Assembly (NCBI GenBank): GCA_034698045.1
Contig: JAQGAU010000290.1
Location: 1 to 31,813, forward strand
Reading direction: 5' to 3'
DNA length: 31,813 bases
Origin: Paramacrobiotus richtersi
Lineage: Eukaryota; Tardigrada; Eutardigrada; Parachela; Macrobiotidae
The first letter of the stretch is position 1. Each line of letters begins with the position of its first letter. The translations under genes were made by a program, and so were the position numbers. Below are positions 1 through 10,343 of the stretch, piece by piece. Under the pieces are notes generated by a model. That model saw only the letters and a program-made list of their open reading frames with translations. It had not been told where the DNA came from and did not search any database.

Positions 1-402
1 GTTTTTGATATAAGCATAAAGAAGTTTGGATGAAACGCTGAATTATTTGAGAAGGAAATGTGTTTAAACTTTTCGCCACTATTGTGCAACAGCCGGATGT
101 TGCGCGCACAAGCGGATTTCTGGACACTGTTTATCGACGTTCTGGTCATCATAAACAATAACGAAGGCTAGTAAATAGCTTAAAGATGCTCGGCTGTTGT
201 GTTTTCGCTACTACTTATGAAAATTCGCAGAATTTCCCCTTAAGGCCGCAGTTTTTTGTGCTTTGTTTGCTTATTGCGCAGTTGTGCGATTTAAGCAGAT
301 AACTGCAATAGCATGCAAGTAAGTACTTGGTTAAAAAGCCACATGTTGTTATTTATTGTACTGCCTTTAACCATCGTACGGCACGTTATCCTTTCTCTCC
401 AG
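1..402 (+). other. Probable last intron of the truncated BTB gene
   Basis: No coding signal is visible here. The segment ends in a good splice acceptor directly before the exon at 403, so it is read as the 3' part of an intron whose donor lies outside the window. Confidence 0.4.
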
Positions 403-574
403 TGTAAAGGGGACGTTCTCCTCACTTAGTTTCGCAACGGTTCGCAGGCTGAAGACTCTGAAAACCCGCTGCATTCAGTTGATGAACGCCTACATCGACA
501 TTAAATTTCCTTCCAATAGGTTTTACGATGACTGGCCCGAACTCCCATGTACAGCTCACAAGGGGTGCATTTGA
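403..574 (+). CDS. Terminal exon of a BTB (SPOP-like) gene, 5' part outside window
   Basis: A pyrimidine-rich tract ending in CTCCAG at 402 is followed by an exon that enters in phase 2. It reads VKGTFSSLSFATVRRLKTLK and runs on to TGA at 572-574. This lines up residue by residue with the last exon of the intact BTB copy at 12547-12652 (AKTAIPYLTFAVARGLDTLK), the helix that follows the BTB domain in SPOP-type proteins. The tail runs about 25 residues past the point where copy B stops. The BTB exon itself is not in bases 1-402, which read as intron, so the gene starts upstream of the window. Identification rests on homology inside the window only. Confidence 0.65.
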
Positions 575-1095
575 ATGGGCTGCTTGTCACATGCTCGTTC
601 TGCGATTATGCATTTCATCTTGGTGGAACTATGTTTAGTTGTGACCTTTCTTCCGTGAATTATACTGATTTTTTCGCCAGTTCGCTGAACTCGGCGCACG
701 GCTGCCAACATTTCGCAGCAGCAAAAATCCGCTTGCGTTTCACAAAAGCAACTCCGCTAACCGATAATGCAGCTGCTCCTATCGGGATTATACAGAATAA
801 CCAGTTTGAATGCCTTTCCGGTGACTTGCGAGATCTAAACTTGTCATGCGGGTCGATTAGTTGCTTTCAGCGGAAACTGCAGGAGTAGGCGTCGCCATTC
901 AATTTTCAGCAACCTGCCTGCTTGTTAGTACAGCACCACTGGCGTAGAGAGGGCGGAATTTTGTGTCCAACAAAGGAAAGAAATGCACGCAGCCACCATA
1001 ATGACGATCACATGCAGCTAGCAGAACACTGTTTCAGCGAGAACCAGGCCGTTATTTTCGCGGAAGACTGTTTGAATTTGCTCTTTTTGCGTTGA
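575..1095. other. Intergenic stretch
   Basis: It holds the 3' flank of the truncated BTB gene and the 5' flank of decayed copy A. An open frame at 547-888 has no family resemblance and overlaps the BTB terminal exon in another frame. I see no RNA gene or repeat. Confidence 0.4.
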
Positions 1096-2177
1096 TTTTC
1101 CCGTGCGATCTTACCGGATCATTACCTGGATGATGACGACCAGGACAAGCTGCCCGGTGTGCATATTCGTTTCCAAATTCCTTCAAGCGAAATCCATGTC
1201 GTTGCAACAAATCGAGCCATTCCAGAACAGACCGCTTCCTGGGCGCTGGAGATCAAATTGACGGTTGATCCTCTTCCCGCAGTTCCACAATTTCCGTGTG
1301 GAGACTGGATATGCAAAATTAACGTTAACTGCATGTCCTGCCCGTACTGGATAGTCGCACTTGATGGCGTTACCGAGCTTTACCCGCGGGAGTGTCGGCC
1401 GGTGCCAGCAACATCAGGAAATGTGGTGCACTTTAGCGTTTCGAAAGTACCTTTCTCTTGGTAAATCTCCAAGCAAAGCGGATGGCAAATACAGTCAAGC
1501 CTATTCCTTGACATTGCTTAAATCCAATTATGCATCCCATAAATGGATCTACAGCGAGTCTAATCCGCGCTATGTTTGTGGATTGCAGTGGGAGACTGGT
1601 GAACGACAAAGGGATCGTTTACTGGCAGAAAGCAGACAACGGTACTCCCGGGATGTGGATCTCCAAATCGGACGGATTCCAGAAAACATTATCGACCCAC
1701 AACGTCAACTTTAGCTGCGGTAATCATTCGTATAAGGCTCTCGTTGTCGCACCAAAGGAGATTATCGATGTGGAGCTGGTCATTCCCATTCCGGAGAAAC
1801 ACAGGTCGCAATCGCTGCTTGCATTCCGATGATGGAACGGTTTCGCGACCCAACTTCTCACGGACTGCGTTCTGGTCAGTCGCGAGGGAAAAGCGTTCCC
1901 TGCGCATCGTTTCATCCTGGCCAGCGGATCCAGCGCATTTGCAACCATGTTCCAGCATGATATGCAGGAGAGACGCAGCGGTGTCTGCCAGATCGACGAC
2001 ATTGATGCTACCACCCTGCTTGTCCTGTTAGAATCTCTCTACACTAACCGCGTCGATGCCGATCAGATCAAGGAGATCGCGGAAGATGTCTACATGGCGG
2101 CGGACAAATATGCTGTTGTGGATCTGTGTGTGGCTTGCGAGGACAATATGACGAACAGCAATGAGGCGGAAGGATGA
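1096..2177 (+). pseudogene. Decayed SPOP-like BTB gene, copy A
   Basis: The region follows the family plan. An N-terminal domain stretch (FQIPSSEIHVV, FPCGDWICKI) runs to 1460. A 128-bp intron follows (GTAAAT at 1461 to TTGCAG at 1588). The rest of that domain (LVNDKGIVYWQKADNG) leads into BTB (AHRFILASGSSAFATMFQHD, MAADKYAVVDLCVACED). Three defects show. No ATG opens the exon-1 frame: after the stop at 1093-1095 the frame has none, while ATGs at 1130 and 1133 lie in another frame. TGA at 1830-1832 replaces the Leu codon of the RLW motif just before BTB. The exon-2 donor is disrupted near 2165, so the frame runs to TGA at 2175-2177, and no third exon was found. The BTB half is still open, so decay may be recent. 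It is best read as a pseudogene; an N-truncated BTB product cannot be excluded. Confidence 0.75.
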
Positions 2178-4731
2178 ATGCACGGAACGAAGAGGGAAGT
2201 ATTGGTTTTGATTCTTGCGTTCGCTCAGTTGGTTCTGGTTTGGACTTCGCATACTTCACACATGTTACTCATTGCGTGGTTTTCTTTATCGCATTCGGAT
2301 TACGGATTTATTGTTTGAATTGCCGCAATTTACGTACATTCCAGGAATTACTGCTTGCGGTTTTGGAAAATGTTGACATTTTGCTAGTTCGTCAGTTCGT
2401 TGCTTTCGGCCCGTTAGGTTAACACTTATCAAGCGTATCGTGACGAATGTTTCTCACAGTATATCCATTTGGTACTTTTAACGTCCACCAGAAAACTAGT
2501 CAATAAAACCAGTAAAAATGTACCGAGTAACGCGGACCATTATCAGACAAGCTTCTCGGGATTTCTTTGTTACGACATATTCAGCAAGGACACTGGTACT
2601 TCTTTGCGCATAAGTATCTGTACTTGATAACAATGAGAGCGCGCGCTTTGAGTGATATCACACAAAGTCAAACTGCTGTAGCTAGTGTATAGTATACGGT
2701 AATGCAATAAGTTGCTCAATGTTTATGTGACGATAAAATAATCCAAATCCGCCCTAATCCAATCGCTATTTTGGGTTTCCGAGATTTTTCGTGACTGGTG
2801 GCCTAAGTTCAGTTTTTTAACCGGCAAGATAACTGAATGTGCGGTGGTTGTCTTAGCTTTTGACTACCCTGCACTATCTTTTATCAAATTATTTAAGCCC
2901 AAATTCTTTGTTTGGTTAATAACTAACCGACGCAAAGGTCTGCAGAGTGACTGATCGCAGTTTTTCTCTTGTTGTCTCATGCCATTAAAATGGCATTCGT
3001 ATTGAAACGGTATTACTTGTTCATACGTCGGCTACGTCCTTGCCGTTTCATGGTAAATTTACCAGATAAAATACCAGAATTTTCCCACAGTTGTTCTTTC
3101 ATGGTCAATCAACAGTAAACACGGCTACAGACCAGAAATTCATCCGCATGGCAGTAATATTACTGCTATCGTAGTGTTTTTCTGTATACTCCGTGTAAGA
3201 TGGACATTCTGAAAGGAATTCGGATAGTCCGCAAAAAATGCTCGCATAAGAAGCACAGGCACAAGCGAAGAGCAGCACTGTATGAATACATGGCACATCA
3301 AAATTTCGCCATCGCCAGGAAATCGACAATATTTCCCAAAGCCCACACAGTAAGGCCGGAAATAGGCTTGGTCATATGACATTTTTATGTATTTACGATA
3401 TGTTATCGGCCAACATTCACGGTCTCCCTGCCTACTGCGTATTGCACGAGTCTTTCAGTACCTTTGGTTTGGCAATGCTAGCACCTGGCAGAACTGCAGC
3501 CACATGATACGAACAAGCACATCATGATTATCGCTTGATCTTTGCCGGTTAGCCAGAAGTGTGCAACTGACGGATGAATCCAAAACCGATACGATGTATT
3601 AATTCGCTTAGGCATCGAAAATCATTCGCACGGCGCAAACACTTTCGGTTATCATACAGTTCATTCTTACTGTTAGTGCAAGACTACAAGTTACACATGC
3701 CAGAGGCGATTCGTCTAGCTGGCAAAAACAATATCATCAGCAATTCAGACACTAGTCAAGAGTACACTCCGTAAAAAAGGCGGCCACACAAAATCCGATA
3801 GAATCATCGTCAGATGTACAAAAGCTAGCAAAATCAGACAAAAAAGTCAAAAAGAAAAATCAGCGGCACATTTCTAGCGCAAAAGAACATGCACAGACAT
3901 CGGTGGCGACTAGCATCCAGGAGTACAGCATAACACATTTATTTCAAGAAACCACAGCACTGACGGAATTCACGACCCATCAAATGTAACCTGTCGGTTG
4001 CGGCTGCGTCTTGACACCGACAATCTGCCCCAGAGCCCACAAAGTAAGGGGGCGCAGTGATAAAGGTGTAGAGAGCTCCTCGGGCATTCCTGGACGCACT
4101 AACGTTACGCACAAAAACAACAGTCAGTTACAGATGTGTACTGTAGTGTGTTCCTTGCTACGCCCCAAACAAGCGCCCGACCGTTACAAGTCACCGCGTA
4201 AAACATAATATAAAGATATATAATTGTAAATTATTGGCCATATGTATCATACAGATGGCCCTGCAGGCCTCTGATGGAAGAAATGTTCTAAATGAATAAA
4301 TTAGCGTGCTTACTGGTTATTGATAACTTACTATTTCCGAACGCAAAGCGACAGTCCGACGGTACAAGCAGATAGCGAAGATACAGCGGCTTCTCACTGA
4401 ATCGAAGATCGTCTGGCTCCAGGCTTCCCAACACCTGCAGAATGTAAAGCAAAGTTTTCAGGCGTTTCAACGTAGTTTGTACAGACTAGCACATCTGTTT
4501 GTTCAATCGTTTCGTTGAAAATAATTCTAGCTTAAATCCGGGAAGTTTGCTATACATGGACAAGTACATGACTTTGCCTAGCTATTCGGGATAACTCAAA
4601 TTGTCCGGACTGATGATTAACAAAACCAATCTTCCTTTGTTTCAATTACACTTCAAGTACCATGGAACGGAAACAAGCGATTACTTTTTTTAGATTTTAT
4701 TGGTGGTCGTCGCTGATTTATGCGAACTCGT
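2178..4731. other. Gene-poor stretch between BTB copy A and the F-box genes
   Basis: No recognisable gene was found on either strand. Short open frames at 3140-3382 (minus) and 3574-3774 (plus) have no family resemblance. From about 3753 to 3989 the plus strand is open in another frame and rich in lysine (KSDKKVKKKNQ), but it has no ATG and no clear splice sites. I looked for a third exon for copy A and did not find one. Confidence 0.4.
4696..4701 (-). terminator. Polyadenylation signal of the minus-strand F-box gene
   Basis: AATAAA on the minus strand, about 30 bases after the TAA stop at 4732-4734, at a normal distance for a short 3' UTR. Confidence 0.6.
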
Positions 4732-5597
4732 TTACTTGTCACGCTGGCTCCTATATGTAGATGTACTTGTCCTCCTACTCACATGTGATATCGAAACTGC
4801 GCCAACCCCCATCGGCTGATGCCACATCAACGACAGCCTCTCCATAAACCGCTCAGTCTCCGTTGCGTTCCATACAGGGCACCATTTCTCCAAGAAGGCT
4901 ACACTAATTTCGCTCGTAACATTCAGCTTCTCCATCACCACAATCAGCCCTCGCGGCACTCGCTCGAACTCAACAGCCACATTTTTCATAAACAACGTTC
5001 CGCAGACATTCTGCCACTTGTCTTGTCCTGGCTCGTCCCAATGCCATACTGAGGCATCCAGGAAATGCTGGACGAATACCGACATGTCACGGATGACGAT
5101 TCTCGGGAGTTTGACGTTCATGGGCATCAGCGTCTTGACAACGGTTCCTCGAAGGTCGAACCCGGGTTCGTCCGCGCTGGTTCCGGTCAGGATGAGCAAC
5201 TTGGTCCTTATTGTGATCGTCTTCTGCAGGATTGTGGCGGTCTTGCGCTTTCCGAATTCTTCCATCCCGGTAATTTCGGCACGATCGGTAAGTGTTTCCA
5301 ACAGGGCTTTCCAGCTGCGGCAGACTCGTCGAAAGATAGTTCGATGTTCCACGTCGAGACACGAGAGAATCTCCCGCAGCATGTCAGGAAGGAGACCCGT
5401 GAAGTTCGAACCAATGGGAACCGAGGATCGGGACTTTTTGGACGTCGGCTAGAACGAATACCAAAATGAGACGTTGATAAATTAGCTTGTCGTTAGACAC
5501 TAAGAATTACCGTAGTGGCATTGGTCCTTTTAACGGTAGGTCTGCCATCTTCGGCACTCCGTTTCTTTCCGCAACTTCCGGCCGTCCGTTTCTTCAT
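4732..5597 (-). CDS. F-box protein (putative SCF substrate adaptor)
   Basis: Two exons on the minus strand: 5597-5511 and 5448-4732, in phase 0, with a 62-bp intron (donor GTAATT, acceptor TTCTAG). Together they give 267 residues. The first exon is basic (MKKRTAGSCGKKRS). Residues about 48-85 match the F-box: LLPDMLREILSCLDVEH, then FRRVCRSWKALLE, with the usual leucine-proline start and the R-VC-xxW pattern. F-box proteins bind Skp1 and bring substrates to Cullin-1 ligases. The rest has no recognised repeat, so the substrate is unknown. The start could also be the upstream in-frame ATG at 5705; I prefer 5597 because the residues before it read like untranslated sequence. An AATAAA lies 31 bases past the stop. 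The gene points away from the F-box gene at 6320, so the two may share a control region. Confidence 0.75.
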
Positions 5598-6319
5598 TGT
5601 TGTGGGGCAGATTTCCACTGTTCGTGGCGAGTTAAAATCTGAGCGGCTTAGGATTCTATTATACCGAAGACAACATAAAAATCGACAAGTTAAAATCAGG
5701 AACATATGAGACTTTCAGATTCCAGAGTAAACTCGAAAAGACAAAACTGGCTAACCAGCCTTTGTGTACACGGCTCAAACATGAAACATATACATTCATG
5801 TATTTTATTCGCTCGTACAACAGTTCACCAAATCCCCTACTAAAGCGCACAGCCCATCCGAGCAGATTCTGGCACGCTTTCGCCATTTGTCGGCATGCAA
5901 CGAGTATGAGTCATAATTGTTCAGACGGTGTGGCCAATCGGATTAACCTATTCAGTACAGTGCCGTGAACTTTCTCTGGATATGCATCGTGACTGTGAGC
6001 CATGCCTCGCAATGCATTTTCACGATACACTGAAAGAGATAAAGCCGCTTCTGCAGCCTTTGCTCTGTCAAAGTTAGCCACACCTATCGCACATGAGAGA
6101 TCCGTCCTGCTCAGACCAAGCAATGAGCTTTAAATGCGTCAGGACTAACGGAAGTTTTATTTTCTGAGGGTTCGACAAGCAGATATCCACCACCCAAATC
6201 TCCTCGAAACAAAAATTCCACTATTCGTGCAGCTACAGTTTGTTATGCGGTCAGCTTCGGAGCTTTCACCTGGCGTCTGCTTGCGCTTCTGATTCCGATA
6301 CTTTGTGTGTCTTCTGTAG
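5598..6319. promoter_or_regulatory. Shared 5' region between two head-to-head F-box genes
   Basis: This segment lies between the start of the minus-strand F-box gene and the first visible exon of the plus-strand one. It probably holds both promoters and an unseen first exon of the plus-strand gene, because the exon at 6320 begins at an acceptor (CTTCTGTAG) and has no ATG in frame. No single motif can be assigned. Confidence 0.35.
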
Positions 6320-7860
6320 ACGTTATCCTCAATCCTGTGTCTGCTTCTGGTAGTAAAGACATACATTCTTTTGGTAGTCCGGAAGGCAGCGCCAGCGACG
6401 GGCTACAAGCTATTTACCCTTACAACGAGCGAAAGGGGAACGTTTCCCGGACCCAGTCAGAGTATGTTTACACTGATTACGAGCCGCGTGTCAAACGACA
6501 GCGGCTCTCTTCCGAAAACGACACGTGTGTTGATGTTTCCGATCGAAGTGGTGCCCGAGATGAGCAAGAGCGGTAAGAGAGCAGAAAGAGAACGACCACA
6601 ATTGCAGTTTTCATAGGTGGAGTTTTTTTCTTGTTCACTAATTGTCGTCATTGCAGTGGTACTCGGAACCCGGCGCCAATCGTGCCATTGACGGCAAATT
6701 CTGGGACAATAGCCTCATCATTCTTCCCCCGTAGAGTGCAGCGTGACAGCGCAGTTTCAGTGCGAGGAAGCGACGGTTTAATGCCGTATGGACTGCTCAT
6801 TCACAGGGAAAACGGTGCGTTCCTTGTCGATTTTAAATACGGACCTGAACGGTTGCGGAGCATCCCTGCTGGAGCTGTATTCGGCATTAAAGGCCTGTTC
6901 ACCACACGGCGCAGTCAATGGGAAAGCTGCATCAGTACTGTGATGAAGGAGAACGATCCCGTGGAGGTTCTGCTGTAGCTGCAACTGGACGAGCCGTGGA
7001 AATGGCATCCGGGAATGGTCATCACGGCTGATTTCCTGGAAGGACTGTTCGCCCATGTCATGGTGCCTTCACCCACCGGACAGACAGTTACGCTCACCGT
7101 GCCTGGCCAACAAGTTAGATTACGGTCTAACGAATCTAAACTGTCCTTAATCACAAGCGGGCGTTGTCTTGTGCATTCTCCACTGCCCTTAGACTTCAGC
7201 GTCAAATACCTACCCAGCCCGTTATTGGCACTTTTGTTCGATTGTTTACTCACAGCGAAAAAGGCCTGGACTCCTTGCGTGTGCTCACTATGGGACAAGA
7301 TTATCGAGATGACTGTAGCGACGATCGTCAACGTGAAACATCCCTACAGCCAACCTCCATACTGGCACAGCCTGTGGACTGCGGAAACTAGAGCTGTGGT
7401 TGTGGATGTATCGGGACTAAGCGCCGTCCAGGAGGTGGCCACTCTTCTACAGCAAATGATGGATGAATACGCATACCCTCGGCTCCTTGCCGTTGGACTT
7501 CGCAAAGTGTCTGGTGACGTGTGGTCTGACGCCTTCTACTACAGTCTTGCGAGTGCCGCCGATGTTCTGGCGGCCTTTGTGCCCACATGTCGTTTCATTA
7601 GGTTGTTCTATCAAGACAGAAAGTGTTCTGGTTCGCCCAGTGCCTCCGCATATCGAGCCTTTCGAGACAACTGGAGAGATGTCAGCAAAGCCGGTTTTGC
7701 CGAGCGACTCGCCAAGTCCATTTTCACCCGATCTCGCTGTGGCTTTATTGGCTTAGATATAAAGGAGATGGATGTTAAGTCTGGGAAGAACCGCACCAGC
7801 AATGTAACAATAATTTCAAAGCAGACAAAAATGCAGATAACTTCAAAGTTACATTTTTAG
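6320..7860 (+). pseudogene. F-box gene with N-terminal Tudor/Agenet-like domain, interrupted by TAG
   Basis: Exon 6320-6572 (acceptor CTTCTGTAG, donor CG|GTAAGA) joins exon 6657-7860 in phase 2 across an 84-bp intron. No ATG is in frame in the first exon, so an upstream exon is missing. Order of parts: a Ser/Arg-rich leader (EPRVKRQRLSSEND); a domain with VRGSDGLMPYGLLIHRENG, FLVDF and EPWKWHP, shared with the gene at 8135; an F-box (LPSPLLALLFDCLLTAKKAW, CVCSLWDKII); and a C-terminal region of unknown fold. TAG at 6976-6978 stands where the neighbour has CAG (VLLQLKPNEPWKW against VLL-stop-LQLDEPWKW). The frame then stays open for 293 codons to a normal stop, so this looks like one recent nonsense change rather than long decay. 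The Tudor/Agenet label is by general pattern only. Confidence 0.7.
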
Positions 7861-8134
7861 ACTTTAGTAGAATTACACCGTGTAGTACGACTGAATGGAC
7901 GGACAGCTTGAGAGGAAACAAAGCAGCTCTGCTTGACCTTCGAGCGGCTGCCACTGCGCATTTTCCTCTAATATTCGTAATAAATCTACATAATTGTGTT
8001 GGCCTGGCACGCATGATTTAGCGTTCACTAAATTGCACTCTACCGTCGTTGTCATTAGCCTTGGAAATTTCCCGTAGGTTTTCATTGTAGATCGTTTTTT
8101 ATTAACCTAATGCGATGTTTTATACTTTTTGTAG
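7861..8134. other. Spacer between the two plus-strand F-box genes
   Basis: It contains the 3' flank of the interrupted gene and probably part of the first intron of the next one, ending in its acceptor. No coding signal is seen. Confidence 0.35.
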
Positions 8135-9241
8135 ACCACACTATCTCACCCCGTCGATGTCCCGAATCATCCAGTGGTTAAAATAAATACAAACCCGAAA
8201 CATTCGGGAATGCCTTTTGGTCGTTTCGGCTCTTCCATCTACTCTCGCAGTGCTGTTGCCGTTCGCGTAGACGATGGACTGTTACATCATGCCCTGGTTA
8301 TTGCAAAGGAGAGGAACGGCGTGCTCGCTGATTTTTGTACCGGGAAAGCGTTCATGTTTGTGTTTGTTCCATTTGAAAGGCTTGAATACTCTGATCCTGA
8401 CAGCGGACTGAAAACCACCCCTGGAATGAATGAATCCGTGGAAGTGCTGTTACAGCTGAAACCGAATGAGCCGTGGAAATGGTTCCCAGCAACGAATATT
8501 TATTCGACGAAGCTCAGTCCTCGGCAAGGTTATCTGGGCTACAAGCTGGGTTTTGTCAAGGTGACCGTGGCGAAGGACGTCATACTGACAGCAGTGGTAT
8601 TCTTGGAACAACTTCGTTACCCGTGTGATGCAACTGAACGAGAGACCCTAATGGTGGATGACGGATGTCTTGTGGCTGCGGAACTGCATCGTCGGTTACC
8701 GTGGGATATGAAAAGTGTCGAGCTGCCGCTGGATATGGTGAAAGAGGTGTTGAGCTGTCTCCAAACTGCCACGTTTTTCAAGATGCGACGGGTGTGTACG
8801 CTGTGGGATTGGATCGTAGCTACTGCCGCCATCCACATTATTCATCTGCGGCACTTTTCCTGGGGTGCTGACCGTTGTGTCGCATGCCTAAGTAAAGTCT
8901 GGAGCATGCAAATTAACACCGTTGTGGTCAGCTTCGCAGAAAACCAGTTTCGCTCTTTTTGTCAACTGTTGAAGCTGCTTCTACTTCAGAATGGAGGCAT
9001 CCCTCTCCACATGCTGGTGCTGTACGACCACAATAATCCCGGCGTTCGTTACGAAATCGGTGTCGGGTTTTACGAGGGACTCTCGTTTCTCGCATCTTGG
9101 TGTCAGCGTTTAGTCTTTCGCGGAGCCAGTTTCTTTTTTCACATTAAAGCCGTGAACCAGTCGTACGCATGGGACGATTTGGTATGGTTCCGAACCGGAA
9201 AGATCGATTTGACAAAAACGGATTGTGCTGCACAGTTTTGA
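8135..9241 (+). CDS. F-box protein with N-terminal Tudor/Agenet-like domain, 5' end unresolved
   Basis: One long exon opens after an acceptor (TTTTTGTAG at 8134) and runs to TGA at 9239-9241. The first ATG in frame is at 8210 (MPFGRFGSSIY), giving 343 residues; an upstream coding exon is also possible because the frame is open back to the acceptor. Parts in order: a domain with AVAVRVDDGLLHHALVI and VEVLLQLKPNEPWKWFPA, shared with the broken gene at 6320; an F-box (VELPLDMVKEVLSCLQTATF, then MRRVCTLWDWIV); and a C-terminal stretch with short hydrophobic-strand motifs (INTVVVSF, HMLVLYD) that may be substrate binding. The F-box implies a Skp1-Cullin-1 adaptor. It is a tandem paralogue of the preceding gene and the intact member of the pair. 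The stop lies three bases before the ATG of the next small gene. Confidence 0.75.
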   Translation, partial: TTLSHPVDVPNHPVVKINTNPKHSGMPFGRFGSSIYSRSAVAVRVDDGLLHHALVIAKERNGVLADFCTGKAFMFVFVPFERLEYSDPDSGLKTTPGMNESVEVLLQLKPNEPWKWFPATNIYSTKLSPRQGYLGYKLGFVKVTVAKDVILTAVVFLEQLRYPCDATERETLMVDDGCLVAAELHRRLPWDMKSVELPLDMVKEVLSCLQTATFFKMRRVCTLWDWIVATAAIHIIHLRHFSWGADRCVACLSKVWSMQINTVVVSFAENQFRSFCQLLKLLLLQNGGIPLHMLVLYDHNNPGVRYEIGVGFYEGLSFLASWCQRLVFRGASFFFHIKAVNQSYAWDDLVWFRTGKIDLTKTDCAAQF

Positions 9242-9244
9242 ACC

Positions 9245-9578
9245 ATGGTGGCGAAAAATGTCAAAAATGATAAACCGATCATGCACAAGGTTCGATCCAT
9301 GTTTTCTGGCGATGCAGTTGTCCGTCTTCAGCACGAAGACTTGGTTCGTGTTCTCAAGGTAGGTAGTGTACTGCCATTTATTTTAATCGAAAAGCTTGTG
9401 ATAGTTGTTTCAAGAGTGTCACGCGCTACAGATTGTCAACGAGATCGAGGACGTTTTGTGCGGGGGCGCCGACAAGCGCCGCAAGCAATGGTCCAAAAGT
9501 GATCTGCTGGGTTTGCAGCCGGAAAACTTGAACGGAATTGCTTTTGCCGCAATTGCTGAAGCGATGGGAAAGGACTAA
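9245..9578 (+). CDS. Small two-exon gene of unknown function (86 residues)
   Basis: Exons 9245-9358 and 9432-9578 join in phase 0 across a 73-bp intron with good borders (AAG|GTAGGT, CTACAG). The product would be 86 residues, mostly helical by eye and charged (LVRVLK|IVNEIEDVLCGG, then DKRRKQWSKSDLLG). I do not recognise the family. The ATG lies three bases after the stop of the F-box gene, which is very tight for separate eukaryotic genes. It might be a second cistron, an extra exon set of the F-box gene under a splice form I could not build, or a gene whose 5' UTR overlaps the F-box exon. Confidence 0.45.
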
Positions 9579-9928
9579 AACAGTGATGACGTAATGCTGC
9601 CGTTTCCAGGTTTCCTTACATTCAGTTCTATTTGTTCACGGTTCTAGCTGTTAGGATCGCGCTTACTATCGTAAAGCACGCAATGGAAGATAAGCTTCAT
9701 TGTCCATCTTTTTCGTAACCGGCCGCTTGCTGCGTCAGATTATTTTCGGTTGTTTCAACTGCATTCTTTTGTACCAAGTCTGTTGTCCACTATTTGGATC
9801 ATCATTTATTGTGTCTTACTTCCATGTGTTTGTGTTTGCAGTATGTTTGCTTACTAACGGAACAATGAGCTCCTCATAGCAGTCAAACTGGCAATGGAGC
9901 ACGAAAGCCCCTCTAGTTGTCACGTTGG

Positions 9929-10105
9929 TTAATCTGGCTCACTCCGCGTGTAATCACGCATGACCGCGGCAGGCTGAAATGACAGCCCATCAGTGCGCCA
10001 TAGCTCACTTCGCCCGATGATATTGGTGTAGCGCATCGTGGCGGTTGTCAGATCATCCTGCTTCTTGGGTTTGCGTCCCAGGTTCTTGACGTTACCAGTG
10101 ATGTA
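9929..10105 (-). CDS. Possible terminal exon on the minus strand, unassigned
   Basis: The minus strand is open for 58 codons from an acceptor-like TAG at 10106 to TAA at 9931-9929. It reads YITGNVKNLGRKPKKQDD, then MRYTNIIGRSELWRTDGL. The residue mix is coding-like and the other frames are full of stops. I could not find matching upstream exons on the minus strand, nor recognise the family, and the acceptor has a poor pyrimidine tract. It may be the last exon of an undetected gene, a gene fragment or part of a repeat. Confidence 0.3.
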   Translation of the reverse strand, partial: YITGNVKNLGRKPKKQDDLTTATMRYTNIIGRSELWRTDGLSFQPAAVMRDYTRSEPD

Positions 10106-10343
10106 CTACGTCTGTGAACGGCGTTTTTTGCAACGGTTGTAAATGTAATGTGTCCCAGCGAGGAGGGGCATAACATCTCTTGCAAAGCTATGGATTTCAC
10201 AGGAATGTCCCCTGAACAGCTGACTGTATTTGCACAGAAAGCGGCCAGCTGTTATGAAACGGTCTGATTGGTACTTGTCTGATTTACGATTTATTGATTC
10301 AAAATACGTCTCCTAAAAATGTTTGCTGGCTGCTTATTCGTAG

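Noticed and set aside
547-888. Open frame of 113 codons
   Set aside because: No family resemblance, no clear splice support, and it overlaps the BTB terminal exon in another frame.
1830-1832. Selenocysteine codon
   Set aside because: The paralogues have Leu here, not Cys, and the copy has other defects.
3765-3785. Programmed -1 frameshift
   Set aside because: No slippery heptamer before the junction and no evidence that either frame is translated.
6915-7331. Minus-strand open frame across the F-box gene
   Set aside because: Antisense shadow of a clear plus-strand coding exon.
9288-9300. tRNA B-box-like GGTTCGATCC
   Set aside because: It lies in a coding-like exon and no matching A box or cloverleaf surrounds it.
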